Source: Kuafuiihalomonas sp050331295 (GTDB lineage Bacteria; Myxococcota; Kuafuiibacteriia; Kuafuiibacteriales; Kuafuiibacteriaceae). From it: a stretch of 64,000 nt of DNA. Below are positions 10,098 to 20,800 of this stretch, piece by piece. The notes under the pieces are model-generated. The model ran no database searches and was not told the origin of the DNA. It saw only the letters and a program-made list of their open reading frames with translations. The DNA lies in contig JBHJGZ010000010.1 in the NCBI GenBank assembly GCA_050331295.1, positions 1 to 64,000 of the forward strand, given 5' to 3'. Each line of letters begins with the position of its first letter. The stretch's first letter is position 1. The translations under genes were made by a program, and so were the position numbers.

Positions 10098-12683
10098 TCA
10101 ACGGGCTTCGAGACCGAGGCGAACACTGGGTGCGTCTCCCGTGGTCGAAGTGTCGACGAGCAGCCGACCCTGTTCGATCCGGCCGTGTTGCCCGATGGAA
10201 TCTTGCACCGCCTTTGCCCTTTGGTCGGCGAGCATCTTCAGGACCGGTGTCCAGTCCTGGACCGGCGACGTTCCTCGCGCCATCAAGGCCATGCGGTCGC
10301 TGTCCGGCTCCCATCGACCGCCGATGCGAAGCACCAGCTCGGGTCTTTCGAAGAGGCTCTTCTCGAGAGCTCTCAACCGGGCGTGAGCGTCGAGGCCGAT
10401 GGTGGAGGTCCCGGCCTGAAACTCCACGACATCGGGCTCCTGTTTGCCGGCGAAGAGTCCCCCTATCGCGGCAAAGGGAGATGCAACCGCCCGGCCCACC
10501 ATCTCGAGGGCAGCGTCGGTGATGACCGGTCCGAGCTTGAAATTCGGATCGTCCAGCCGCCCGGCCACCCTGACGTCGAAGTCGATGGTCCCGCTTTTGT
10601 CCTTCAAGAGCGCGAGCCCCAGCTTGACGGGAAGCTTGATCGCGTCCGGGCTGTCGACCTTGTCCCCGAGGTTGAGGTCGCGCAGCAAGATCAGGTTCCG
10701 TCCTCGAAGACGCAGACCGGTCTTGGTGTACCGGAGCCGGGCGTCGAGCTCCCCCGAGTCGATCACGTGACCGACGTAGCGCTGGGCGATGTTGCTGAAC
10801 GGGGGAAGCTGAACGTCGCGCAGGTCGACGGATACGACGGTCGGCGGGCGGAGACCCGCCAGGCGGAGGACAGCCTCGAGCTCCACGGGCCCATACCGAA
10901 GCGCCCGTGAGCGGTAGGCTCGACCTCGCCCGCGTATCGAGAGTCGTTCCACCATCTCTGCGAGCCGGACGGCTTCGTCGCCGAGCCGGGGCGAAAACAG
11001 GAAGTCGCCCGGCTCGGCACTCGGCTTCCGCAGAACGAGGGCCTGCGCGCGGGCGCGGACCGGCAGCCGGGTGACGGATTCCGACTCGACGCCGTCGGCC
11101 TGTGCGGCCATGGGTCCCCATTCCGCCTGAACGGCGCCGAGCTCGATCGCCGCACACGAAAGCGCGCCCTGACGACGAGGTTGGTCGTCGACCCGGAGGG
11201 ACGCCAGTTCGACGGCTCCCGTGAACCGACCTGTGAGCGGCGAGAGCCGCGCTTCGATGTCGCCGCGTAGCGAAGCCAGGCCGGAACGGAGCTGCGCATC
11301 GGCCAGGGAGACGACGTAGGGCTGAAGCACGGTCAGATCCAGCTCTCTGACCTCCACCGAGCCCATGAGGCGGTCGAACGCTCCTCCCACCCGTGCGGTG
11401 AGAGAGGCTGTTCCGCCCGAAGACACCTCGGAACTCAGCCGCAGCCCGAACGTGGCGGTCGAAGTGGCGGGAAGTCGAAAGCCGGAAGCGCGCGCATCGT
11501 TCAGGCGCAGCGCAAGGGTCACGTCGGGCTCGGGTGTTCGGATGTGTCGGGCGGTGATCGAGAAATCAGAAACCCTGGCTCGTTCGACGGTCAAACCCAT
11601 CGGGAGGGTGGACGTGAATGTCTTCATTCCGAGCTCCAGCAACGGGTCCAGCGACGTGCGTCCTTCGTCGTTCACGCTCGCCTCGAGGCTCCCGCCCTCC
11701 ACCTCGACGGAGCGGGCAAAGGCTTCGAGCGCCGGATAGGAAGCTCGAGCCTGGCGGATGGCAAGATGCCCCACCCGAAGGAAGTCCGCGTCCGAGCGAC
11801 CGATTCGAAGCGACAGGTCCGTCATGTCGACCTTCCCCTGCCGGAGCGCCCCATAGAGCCCGTCCTCGCCGAACCCCACTTCGTAGGCGGCCGAAGCGTC
11901 CAAGCGGCCACCCGTCGTTTCAAGTGGGACCACTTCCAACTGAACCGAAGCGTACTTACCCAGCTGAAGGCCACTCACGGCGACCGATCCCGTCATCGCC
12001 AGGGGGCGTCGCGAAAGCTTTCCAATCCACTCGAAGCTCTCTCCCGTCTCCGTGAGGGCCTGGAAGCTCAGGTCCCCGCCTCCTCGGGCCCGGGTACTGA
12101 GCTTTTGTACGGACACGGAAACGGGCGCCCATGCGGTCTGGAAGACGGGATCGGTGGTCTCGTCCCGATAGCTCGTGGTCCCCGAGGTGATGGCGAGATC
12201 CTCGATGGCGACCGGCGGCAGCTCCTTTAGAAACCGAACCACCGCGTCCAATCCTCCCAAATAGGCGACGATGCGCTCCACGAGCTCGATCGCATCGACG
12301 CGACCCGATGCGTCCCGGGTCACCTGAACCTGCGGTCGGTCGAACGCGACGACCTCGAGGGTCAAGGCACCCGAGAGGGTCGATATCAGCCCGAGGTCCG
12401 TATGGGCTCGCTGTAGCCGGAAGATGGCGCGGTCCCCAGGGGGCCCGATTCTGATGCCTTCGAGTGTTGTCGACCATCGGAACGGATCGGTGGCGACCGA
12501 CGCAATCTCCGACGGGTATCCCGTGGCTTTGGTCAGTCGCTTCTCGAGCTCTCCGTGAAGCACCCAAGGCACGATGAGGCCCCCGATCGCGGCGTAAACG
12601 GACACGACGAGCACCGCCGCCAGTCCCCAGCGGAGCCATCGTCGATTCGAGCTATGGCCCGATTCCTCTGTCGTTGCCTCCAT
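10098..12683 (-). CDS. DUF748 / AsmA-like envelope protein
   Basis: An 861-residue protein of the DUF748 group, related to the AsmA/YdbH families that are thought to bridge the envelope and move lipids between membranes. It has one N-terminal signal anchor (residues 17-37, RWGLAAVLVVSVYAAIGGLI), then 'ELEKRLTKATGYP' typical of the AsmA start. A long beta-rich body follows. The C-terminal region has 'NLNLGDKVDSPDAIKLPVKL', 'KDKSGTIDFDVRVAGRLDDP' and 'GRAVASPFAAIGGLF', which are hallmarks of DUF748. Most of the protein should lie in the periplasm. Its downstream partner is the zinc-ribbon membrane protein. Confidence 0.85.
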   Translation of the reverse strand: MEATTEESGHSSNRRWLRWGLAAVLVVSVYAAIGGLIVPWVLHGELEKRLTKATGYPSEIASVATDPFRWSTTLEGIRIGPPGDRAIFRLQRAHTDLGLISTLSGALTLEVVAFDRPQVQVTRDASGRVDAIELVERIVAYLGGLDAVVRFLKELPPVAIEDLAITSGTTSYRDETTDPVFQTAWAPVSVSVQKLSTRARGGGDLSFQALTETGESFEWIGKLSRRPLAMTGSVAVSGLQLGKYASVQLEVVPLETTGGRLDASAAYEVGFGEDGLYGALRQGKVDMTDLSLRIGRSDADFLRVGHLAIRQARASYPALEAFARSVEVEGGSLEASVNDEGRTSLDPLLELGMKTFTSTLPMGLTVERARVSDFSITARHIRTPEPDVTLALRLNDARASGFRLPATSTATFGLRLSSEVSSGGTASLTARVGGAFDRLMGSVEVRELDLTVLQPYVVSLADAQLRSGLASLRGDIEARLSPLTGRFTGAVELASLRVDDQPRRQGALSCAAIELGAVQAEWGPMAAQADGVESESVTRLPVRARAQALVLRKPSAEPGDFLFSPRLGDEAVRLAEMVERLSIRGRGRAYRSRALRYGPVELEAVLRLAGLRPPTVVSVDLRDVQLPPFSNIAQRYVGHVIDSGELDARLRYTKTGLRLRGRNLILLRDLNLGDKVDSPDAIKLPVKLGLALLKDKSGTIDFDVRVAGRLDDPNFKLGPVITDAALEMVGRAVASPFAAIGGLFAGKQEPDVVEFQAGTSTIGLDAHARLRALEKSLFERPELVLRIGGRWEPDSDRMALMARGTSPVQDWTPVLKMLADQRAKAVQDSIGQHGRIEQGRLLVDTSTTGDAPSVRLGLEAR

Positions 12684-12980
12684 GATCCTGTCTTCGACGA
12701 TGGGACGGCCGATGTCGACGTGCGTCGTCAGGAGCCATGAGTACGCGGCGCACGCGGGCGGTGTCGCGTCGAGCCTTTGACACGAAGATGAGCAAGACCC
12801 GACGACGTGCTTCCAATTGATGGAAATTCAATCTGAGATTATCTGGTCGTCTATGATCTGATTGCGTCCAGATGCTCGTATTCTCAGCAAACTATGCGCG
12901 CTCGGTATTGAGTGTCATCGGCCCGCCTGGTTCACCGAAGACCTTTCGTGCCAAGCTTCGACGGTGAGGATCTCCGCTGC
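12684..12980. promoter_or_regulatory. AT-rich divergent intergenic region
   Basis: About 300 bases between the DUF748 gene (leftward) and the TPR-histidine kinase relic (rightward). Bases 12808-12895 are clearly AT-richer than the neighbours and probably hold a promoter. No single operator could be defined. Confidence 0.35.
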
Positions 12981-14132
12981 ATGAGAGAGGAAATGAACCG
13001 TAGACGTGGCGTAATCTTTGCCATCTCGGCGATGGCTCTCGTCGCGACCACGATCCCACACGCGGAGCCGGCGGACGAGACCCGAGCCCTCCAGGAGAAG
13101 TTGACTTCCGCCTCGACCGACGAGGAGAAGTTCCAGGCCTTGTGGGATCTGGCCCAACAAGCCCCGTACCATCGGACGGCCGAGACTCGACGACATGCTC
13201 GGCGTGCCGCGGAGCTCGCCGAGCATATGGGCGACAAGCGCAAGCAGTCCGACGCGCTCCGGCTGGTTGGAGGAACGTGGCTCCTAGACGGCGAGATCGA
13301 ACGCGCCATGTCGAGCTTTCGCTCAGCCGCGAAATTATGCCTGGAAGAAGACCTTCCTTGTCGAGCTGCAGCACATACAAACATAGGGCTGACGTTTTTT
13401 CGTCAGAACAATTATCCTAGATCTCTGCATTATTATTACGAAGCACGGGACCTCTGTCGCAAAGCGATGTCGGATCGGAAAGAACCTTCCATATGTAGAT
13501 CCGTGATGTCGCTAACTAAGGCGAACCTCGCCTCCACGCTCACCTCTCTCGGCCAGTTTGAGGAAGCCTTGAGATTCGTGGACGATGAACTGGACGGAGG
13601 CAACGACCGGATCACCGGGGCAACGCTCGTAAACAAGGCGAGTATCCTTGAGACGTTTGGGGCGCTATGAGGAGGCTCTGGAGGCGAATCGGCGGTCGCG
13701 GAGTCTCCTGTCGAAGGTTGACGCACCGGGGATGCTCGCGGTTGCCTATCAGATCGAAGGTGACATCTTGCTGAGCTCCGGGGACCCGTGGGCTCGATCA
13801 GGCTCGAGATGGGTTTCGACGACGCGCGGGAGGGCTGGGCTCGCCTGGCGGTCCGAGATGATGGCGTGGGTCTCGAGGACGCGATCCAGGAAGGTGACCC
13901 GACGGGATATGGATTGAGCCTGGTCCAGCGACTGGCGCAGCACATCGGAGCCGAACTCCGGTGCTCGAGCCACGAGGTGGAGAAGGGGTCGGTCTGGGAG
14001 ATCCGTTTTCCCTTCTCGGTTCGATCCGAAGAAGATGGGCCTGAAGCGCTGCAGGTCGACAAGGGGACGGCCCCGCACTTCGAAGAGGAGGTCAGCTTGG
14101 TGGTGGAAGGGCTCCCGCAACCGGTTTCATGA
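12981..14132 (+). pseudogene. Broken TPR-histidine kinase gene
   Basis: The first part encodes a signal peptide (MNRRRGVIFAISAMALVATT from 12993) and TPR-like helices (AAAHTNIGLTFFRQNNYPRSL). An extra C near 13646 shifts the frame. Removing it restores 'LVNKASILRRLGRYEEALEANR', a continuing TPR. The TPR stops abruptly at about 13782 (EGDILLSSGD), and another frame resumes at about 13788 with the C-terminal ATPase lobe of a histidine kinase ('LAVRDDGVGLEDAI', 'GYGLSLVQRLAQHIGAEL'), of the HisKA_2/HWE style. The rest of the TPRs, the membrane helix, the phospho-acceptor His and the N-box are absent. So there is one frameshift and one internal deletion. AT-rich patches around 13380-13500 differ from neighbouring genes. 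Confidence 0.8.
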
Positions 14133-14201
14133 GGTTCCGCGGCACGGAATGAGTGACGCTCCGAAGTTGCACCATCTCGCGGATCCTGAGAGCGTCCTCG
14201 G

Positions 14202-14603
14202 GTGGTGCTCGTGACGCAGATCGGCCGCGGGTGCGCCGCGGTGATTCTGGCGCTGAGTTTTGCCGCGGCCGGTCTCGATGCGTGTTTTTGCGACTGGCTC
14301 GCGCGCGGAGGCCACAGCTGCTGTCACGAGGCTCAGGTCGATGGGGTTTCTCGGCAAGCGCAGCTCGATGAGCCCCCCTGCTGCTGTGCAGTCGAGGCCG
14401 CATCGGCCTCTGCGCCTGCCCCGACGCTTTCGCAGCGTGAAGCATCCACGCCCGAAGCGGCTCCGCGGGCGACCTTCGCTTTCACCGACGGTGGACGGGT
14501 GCGACTTGCCGCCGCCTCCAGTGGCTTGCGTCCGAGCCCTGGGCCCGACCCCACGCCGCCCCCTGGCCTTCTGTTTCGTCGATTCGTCGTTTTGGTGATC
14601 TGA
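14202..14603 (+). CDS. Small Cys-rich exported protein heading the copper efflux operon
   Basis: A 133-residue protein with a hydrophobic N-terminus (CAAVILALSFAAAGLDACF) that looks like a signal peptide. Clustered cysteines and a histidine (CFCDW, HSCCHEA, PPCCCAVEA) follow, then a Pro/Ala-rich tail. It directly precedes the TolC-CusB-CusA genes. Small Cys/His-rich periplasmic proteins often head such operons and are thought to bind Cu(I), but this one has no family I can name. The start is uncertain: GTG codons occur at 14202, 14205 and 14211, and no strong ribosome binding site is evident. Confidence 0.6.
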   Translation: MVLVTQIGRGCAAVILALSFAAAGLDACFCDWLARGGHSCCHEAQVDGVSRQAQLDEPPCCCAVEAASASAPAPTLSQREASTPEAAPRATFAFTDGGRVRLAAASSGLRPSPGPDPTPPPGLLFRRFVVLVI

Positions 14604-14699
14604 TCTCCGAGCTCGGTCTTTTCGTGACGAGTGTCGAGTCTCCGAACTCGGCGCAGGCCGAGCTGCGTCTTTGGTCGCGTGGCTCCTAGGAGATCAATC

Positions 14700-16100
14700 A
14701 TGAAAAATCGAGTGTCCGGGATCCGCGTCGCGGTCTGCGCGGCGCTGTCCGGCTGCGCGCACGCGGACCTTTCGTCCGAGCGCGACGCATTGAGGGCCTG
14801 GCAGCCATCGCCGGTCATCCAGACGGGTGCGGCGTTCGAAAGAGAAGCCGCTGAAGGTCCTTGGATGGGGGTCGAGCTCCAGCGCCTCGACGGAGCACTT
14901 CCGCGGTTCGTCGCGTATGCGCTCAAAGAATCGCCGGATCTGCAGGCGGCCCACGCCCGATGGCGCGCCGCGGTCGAGGGCGCGGCGGGTGCGGGTCGGC
15001 TGCCCAATCCCGAAGTCGGGTACGGAGGCTTCGTTCGATCCGTCGAAACCCGAGTGGGGCCTCAGCTTCACCGCATCTCCCTCAAGCAGGCCTTCCCGTG
15101 GCCGGGCCGGCTCGGCGCCGCGACCGACGCCATGGCATCGGCCGCCGCGTCCGCGGGCGACGCCTTTCGCGCCCAGGTTCTCGTCCTGGTTCGGAACGTG
15201 GCGTCGGCGTACTGGGAACTGTGGCAAGTGGAGCGAAGCCACCGGATTCGGCTCGACCATGAGCGCATCCTGACCGGTCTCGTCGAGACCATTCAGGCTC
15301 GGGTCGAAACCGGCGAGAAATCCATTGCCGAGCTTCTGCAGGTTCAGCTGCGACTCCAGTCGCTCCGTGATCATCGGACCCGGCACCAATCGTTGACGCG
15401 TCGGCACCAGGCTCGGCTTCTGGCCGCGATCGGCGCCGATCCGGGGTTGAAGATCGCGACCACCACCACCGAACCGGCCGTGAAGCTTCCGGCCGAGAAT
15501 CTGGCTTCCCTGCGGGAGCACGTGCGTCGAAATCCCGAGGTCACCCGATGGACGGACCTTGAGGCGGCTCGCGTGTCGGAAGCTCGGGCCGCCCGGACCA
15601 AGCGATTGCCCGACTTCAGGGTGGGTGCGGATTACATCGTGACGGGCGAGGCCCCGATCGAAGGCGTCGCCGAGAGCGGCAAGGACCCCATTATCCTTTC
15701 GTTCGGGCTGACGGTTCCTCTGTGGCTTGGCCGCTATCAAAGCGAGATCCGACAGGCTGAATCCGAAGCTACGGCGGCCCGCGCTTCCCGGCGCGGCGCT
15801 TGGCTTCGAGTGGCCGCGGAGCTCGAAGCCACCGTGGCTCGACTCTTCGAGACCCATGAACGCATCGTTCGCTACGAGGGCACCCTCATTCCGCAAGCCG
15901 AGGCGCTTCAGGGTTCGGTGAACGCCGCGTATGAAGTGGGGCGGGCAGGTGTCTCGGAGGTGCTGCTCGCCCTGGAAGAAGAGCTCGAGCTCCGCCTCGA
16001 GCTGGCCGAAGCCCGCGCGACGCATGCGAGGGCCTGGGCCGAGCTGGAACGACTCACCGGACGCTCGCTCGATGGGATCGAACCGGGAGCGTCGTCGTGA
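14700..16100 (+). CDS. TolC/CusC family outer membrane efflux lipoprotein
   Basis: Outer membrane channel of a heavy-metal RND pump. The ATG at 14700 is chosen because AGGAGA lies just upstream and it opens a short lipoprotein signal with lipobox LSGC (Cys19). The protein has the duplicated OEP pattern: 'VAYALKESPDLQAAHARWRAA', 'GYGGFVRSVETRVGPQLHRISLKQAFPWPG' split by the repeat, and 'NPEVTRWTDLEAARVSEARAA'. 'FGLTVPLWLGRYQSEIRQAE' marks the second half. The 466-residue length is normal. It overlaps the start of the adaptor gene by four bases, so the three pump genes form one operon. Confidence 0.92.
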   Translation: MKNRVSGIRVAVCAALSGCAHADLSSERDALRAWQPSPVIQTGAAFEREAAEGPWMGVELQRLDGALPRFVAYALKESPDLQAAHARWRAAVEGAAGAGRLPNPEVGYGGFVRSVETRVGPQLHRISLKQAFPWPGRLGAATDAMASAAASAGDAFRAQVLVLVRNVASAYWELWQVERSHRIRLDHERILTGLVETIQARVETGEKSIAELLQVQLRLQSLRDHRTRHQSLTRRHQARLLAAIGADPGLKIATTTTEPAVKLPAENLASLREHVRRNPEVTRWTDLEAARVSEARAARTKRLPDFRVGADYIVTGEAPIEGVAESGKDPIILSFGLTVPLWLGRYQSEIRQAESEATAARASRRGAWLRVAAELEATVARLFETHERIVRYEGTLIPQAEALQGSVNAAYEVGRAGVSEVLLALEEELELRLELAEARATHARAWAELERLTGRSLDGIEPGASS

Positions 16101-17839
16101 ATCCGAATGCCCTCGCCTTGGCTCGACGCGCATGGCCCATCGCGACGGCTGCCCTTCTCTCCTTTGCGCTCGGCTGGTGTTGGGCCCCGGCGGAGCGACG
16201 ACCGGGCGACGTCGAATCGTCACATTCGGCTTCGCACGACCACGGCCGCGCCGACGACCAAACGGTGTGGACGTGTTCGATGCATCCCCAGGTCCGTCGG
16301 TCTGGCCCCGGTGATTGTCCGGTCTGCGGAATGGACCTGGTTCCCGTATCGGTCTCGGACGAAAGCACGCTCGATGGCGAGGTCCGACCCACTTCGGCGA
16401 CGCTGACCCTCGATTCGCGCGCCCGCCGCTTGGCGCAGATCGAGACGGCCGTCGTGGGCCAGCGGCGCTCTGCCGGACGTCGTCGCCTGCTCGGCCGGCT
16501 GGAGCTGGACGAGACGCGCCTGAGGTCTGTGACCGCCTGGGTGGGGGGCCGTATCGAACGGCTCCTGGTGGCGGCCACCGGCGAAAGGGTGCGGCGAGGA
16601 CAGACCGTGGCCGTGCTCTACAGCCCCGAGATCTATGCCGCGCAACGAGACTTGCGAATTGCGGTGCAGCAACTTCATGCACTCGGCCAAGCCGAGCAGT
16701 CGGCCAAAGCTGCGGCGCGGTCGGCGGTCGAGGCGTCGCGTCGCCGCCTGGCGCTTCTCGGGGTACCCTCCGAAACCATCGAGGGCATGGCGTCGAGCGA
16801 AGAGCCCGCCACGCAGGTCGCAATACGGTCTCCGGTAGCGGGTACCGTCCTCGAGCGGTTGGTGACGGAAGGCCAATACGTCAAGGCGGGCGACCCGCTC
16901 TATCGCGTGGCCGACCTGTCGAGGCTCTGGGTCCAGCTCGATGCTCATGAGTCCGAGGTCGGTCAGATGAGCTTGGGTGCCGAAGTCGAGCTTCGCGTGC
17001 CTGCCGCACCGAAGCTCGAGCTCGCCGGAACGGTTCAGTTCGTGGACCCCACCGTCGATTCCGTCACCCGCGTGGCTCAGGTCCGAATCGAGGTGCGAAA
17101 CGAGGGGCAGAAGCTCCGGCCCGGTATGTACGTAGAGGCTTCGGTTCGCGCGGATGACTTCGACGACTCACCGCTCACGGTGCCAGAGAGCGCGGTGATC
17201 TTCACGGGTCGCCGATCGTTGGTCTACGTCGAAGGACCATACACGGAACGACCGACGTATGTGGCCCGCCGGGTCGAACTGGGCGCTCAGCTCGATGACG
17301 GATACGTCGTCGAGTCCGGGCTCGAAGCCGGAGAGAGAGTGGTTGTCGAAGGGGCTTTCGTGCTGGACGCGGACCTTCAGATCCGTGGCGGACCGTCGGC
17401 CATGTCGCGGGACTCGAATCCAGATCCTCATTGGAGTCGCCTGGTCGAGACCTACGTACAGACGCAGGAGCAGCTTGCCGCGGACGCGCTGGATGCCGCC
17501 CAGCACAGCGCTCGGCGCGCCCGTACCGCTTCCCGTGCGCTCGATGATCCGGTGGCGCTTCGGCTCGAAGCGGTCCTGGACCGCTTGGTGGGGGCCGCTG
17601 ATCTCGAGGAAGCCCGTCGCGCTTTCGAGGAGGCGAGCTCGCTTCTATTGGAAATGCTGAAGAACCGGAGCAATCCACTCAAAGTTCCAATTCGAATCAC
17701 GTCTTGCCCGATGGTCGGTGGGGATCGAGGCGCCTCCTGGCTCCAGACTGGCCAAGAGATCAACAATCCATACTTTGGGGCCCAGATGCGCACCTGCGGT
17801 GAGGTGGGAGAGACTTTGCAGCCGGGAGAGCGGCGGTGA
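16097..17839 (+). CDS. CusB-like periplasmic adaptor with heavy-metal-binding domain
   Basis: Membrane fusion subunit linking the RND pump to the outer membrane channel. After a signal anchor (residues 12-30) comes a His-rich stretch (HSASHDHG). A heavy-metal-binding domain follows, WTCSMHPQ ... GDCPVCGMDLVPV, with Cys60, Met62, His63, Cys74, Cys77 and Met79. Then come the barrel, lipoyl and hairpin parts ('LEPAT' style: VGGRIERLLVAATGERV, AIRSPVAGTVLERLV) and the membrane-proximal domain. The 580 residues include a C-terminal extension beyond residue 440, with helical Ala/Arg-rich sequence and a last segment 'ITSCPMVGGDRGASWLQTG' of the kind seen in CusF/DUF3347-like tails. It starts with GTG inside the stop of the tolC gene. 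Confidence 0.92.
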   Translation: MNPNALALARRAWPIATAALLSFALGWCWAPAERRPGDVESSHSASHDHGRADDQTVWTCSMHPQVRRSGPGDCPVCGMDLVPVSVSDESTLDGEVRPTSATLTLDSRARRLAQIETAVVGQRRSAGRRRLLGRLELDETRLRSVTAWVGGRIERLLVAATGERVRRGQTVAVLYSPEIYAAQRDLRIAVQQLHALGQAEQSAKAAARSAVEASRRRLALLGVPSETIEGMASSEEPATQVAIRSPVAGTVLERLVTEGQYVKAGDPLYRVADLSRLWVQLDAHESEVGQMSLGAEVELRVPAAPKLELAGTVQFVDPTVDSVTRVAQVRIEVRNEGQKLRPGMYVEASVRADDFDDSPLTVPESAVIFTGRRSLVYVEGPYTERPTYVARRVELGAQLDDGYVVESGLEAGERVVVEGAFVLDADLQIRGGPSAMSRDSNPDPHWSRLVETYVQTQEQLAADALDAAQHSARRARTASRALDDPVALRLEAVLDRLVGAADLEEARRAFEEASSLLLEMLKNRSNPLKVPIRITSCPMVGGDRGASWLQTGQEINNPYFGAQMRTCGEVGETLQPGERR

Positions 17840-20800
17840 GCGAGCCTGTCTTCACCTCTGGTTTGCAGTCCGTCGTCGGGCGGGCGCCGGTCGTGATAGC
17901 CGTCCTCGTCCTGCTCGTGCTGGCCGGGCTCGTAGTGAGTCCGTTCCCCGGTTCGTACGGTCTGTACGATTCGTACGACTCTGCCGGCCCGGATGACCCG
18001 TACGGTTCGTTCGGGCGCCTTCCTCGCGATCCGGTGGTCGTGGATGCTTTGCCGAACGTAGGCGAAAACCAACAGATCGTCTTCACGGATTGGCCGGGCC
18101 AGTCCCCCCGAGACGTGGAAGACCAGGTGACCTTTCCGCTCACGACATCGCTTCTCGGGGTGGCGGGCGTGCAGACCATCCGTAGCACCTCGATGTTCGG
18201 ATTCTCGATCCTCTTCGTGGTCTTCGAGGAGGATATGGGCTTTTACGAGAGCCGCTCCCGCTTGTTGGAAAAGCTCTCGTCGCTTCCGCCTCGGCTGCTC
18301 CCTCCACAGGTGACGCCGACCCTAGGGCCCGACGCGACGCCCTTGGGTCAGGTGTACTGGTACACGCTGGTGGGCCGATCTCCCGACGGAGAGATCGTCG
18401 GAGGGTGGTCGCTCCACGAACTCCGGTCGATTCAGGACTATACGGTTCGATACGCGCTGCAGTCGGTCCCGGGCGTCAGTGAGGTCGCTTCGGTCGGCGG
18501 ATACGTGCAGGAAGTCCAGGTCGACGTAGATCCCGACGCCCTGGAGGCCGCGAACGTCACCCTGATGGATGTGGCGCGAGCGGTGCGACGGTCCAGCTCC
18601 GACGCCGGGCTACGTACCACAGAGATCAATCGGGTCGAGTACATCCTTCGAAGCGAAGGGACCGCCAACGGTGTCCATGACGTGGGTGAGGCCGTCGTCG
18701 GTCTGCGCGATGGTGTGCCGCTTCGAGTCAAAGATCTGGCCCATGTGCACCTCGGCCCTGCTCAGCGACGGGGTGCGCTCGACGACTCGGGGGCCGAGGT
18801 CGTGGGAGGCGTCGTGGTGGTGCAGGAAGGCGCGAACCCGCTCTCGGTGATCCGGGCCGTCAAAAGCCGGGTTGCCGAGTTGCAGGAAAGCTTGCCCCTC
18901 AAGAATCTCGAAGATGGAACTGTATCGCGGGTGGCCATCCTCCCGTTTTACGACCGAAGCGGGCTCATTCTAGAGACGCTGGGCACGCTGTCAGGGGCGC
19001 TGTTTCAGCAGCTTCTGATCACCATCCTCGTGGTGTTGGTGATGCTGAGGCGCGTGGCCGGCGCACTCCTCATCTCGTCGCTGCTTCCGCTCGGGGTGCT
19101 GGGGGCATTCTTGGCCATGAAGGTGTTTGGCGTGGATGCGCACATCATGGCGCTTTCGGGGATCGCCATCGCGATCGGGACGATGGTGGATATGGGCATC
19201 GTCTTGGTCGAGAACATCACGGCCCGGCTCCAGGACCGCGTGGAAGGAGAGAGCCGACTCAGGACCGTCTCGATGGCTGCGGCCGAGGTCACACCCGCGG
19301 TCATGACCTCGACGTTGACCACCATCCTGAGCTTCGTCCCGGTCTTTGCGCTCACTCAGGAAGAGGGAAAGATGTTTCGGCCCCTGGCGTTCACGAAGAC
19401 ATTCGCGGTGATCTCAGCGCTGATCCTCGCGGTGCTCGCTCTGCCCACCTTGGCACGATTGTTCCTCCGACCCCGAGCGGAACGATCGTCGAATCGGGCG
19501 AAGAACGTGGTGATGACGGTGCTCATCGTCGTCGTGGGCGTGCTGCTCACCGGCGCATGGATGCCGCTTGGTCGGGGTCACGCCTTCTTCGTCAATCTCG
19601 GTTTCGTTTCGGTGCTTCTGCTCATCCTCCTCGGGGCCCTCCATGTCTTCATGCATGTGTACCCGCAGCTATTGAATGCATGCCTTCGGCACGGACGGCT
19701 GTTTTCAATGGTTCCGGCCGGTGTGGTTGCGATCGGGCTGCTCGTCGCGGTGGGTGCTCCGACTCTGCTCGGGTGGATCCCGGCGCAAATGAAGGGCACC
19801 CGAGGCGCGGTGCTCCTGTTCGACGCGTTCCCCGGCCTCGGTCGAGAGTACATGCCGCCCTTCGATGAGGGGAGCTATCTGGTCATGCCGACCACCATGC
19901 CGCACGCATCTTTCGGGGAGGCGCTGCGCCTGCTGCAGATGATGGATGCGCGCATCGCCCAGATCCCCGAGGTCGATCGGGTGGTCGGCAAGCTGGGGCG
20001 CGCCGACACCGCCCTGGATCCCGCACCGATCTCGATGTTCGAGACGGTGGTGACGTACGTCCCCGAGTTCGGGGAGAACCGAGACGGCGAACGGGTCCGA
20101 CAATGGAGAGATTCCATTCGCACTCCGGAGGACATCTGGGCGGAGGTTCGAAGCGCCGCGACGATGCCGGGCCTGACCGGTGCGCCGAGGCTGCAGCCGA
20201 TCGAGACCCGGCAGGTCATGCTCCAAAGCGGAATGCGCTCACCCTTGGGCATGAAGCTGCAGGGGCCCTCCCTCGAGGCGCTCGAAGCGCTCGGTGGACA
20301 GATCGAGGCTCTCTTGAAAGAGGTTCCGGGAATTCGGTCCGACACGGTGTTCGCCGATCGGGTGGTGGGCAAGCCATACTTGGAGATCCACTTCGATCGG
20401 GAGGCGCTGGCGCGCCATGGTCTCAATATTGGTGACGCGCAAGACTTCCTTCGCGTGGCCATCGGAGGCGAACCTCTCGCTCGCACTCAGGACGGGCGGG
20501 AGAGCTATGACATCCGGGTACGCCACATGAGCGAAGAACGGGGTTCGATCTCCCAGCTTCGCGCTCTTCGGATCGACACACCCACTGGGGCCCGAATCCC
20601 CCTCGAAGCCGTGGCTGACATTCGGTATATACGCGGACCTCAGAGCATTCGGGCCGAGGATGGATTCTTGACGAGCACCGTCGTCTTCGATCGCGAGGCC
20701 GAAATCTCCCAGTCCGAGGTCATCGCCCGGGCCCAGGCCGCCTTCGAGGCGGCTCGCGAGGAGGGCCGACTCGACGTCCCGGCCGGGGCCCGCTGGCGCT

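Noticed and set aside
9121..11157. Minus-strand open frame of 678 codons overlapping the DUF748 gene in another frame
   Set aside because: No domain or signal; it runs across two real genes and the terminator and has the Arg/Gly-rich look of a shadow frame.
14694..16823. 709-codon minus-strand frame opposite the tolC and cusB genes
   Set aside because: The plus strand has two recognisable proteins with a four-base overlap and strong ribosome binding site; the minus frame has no features.
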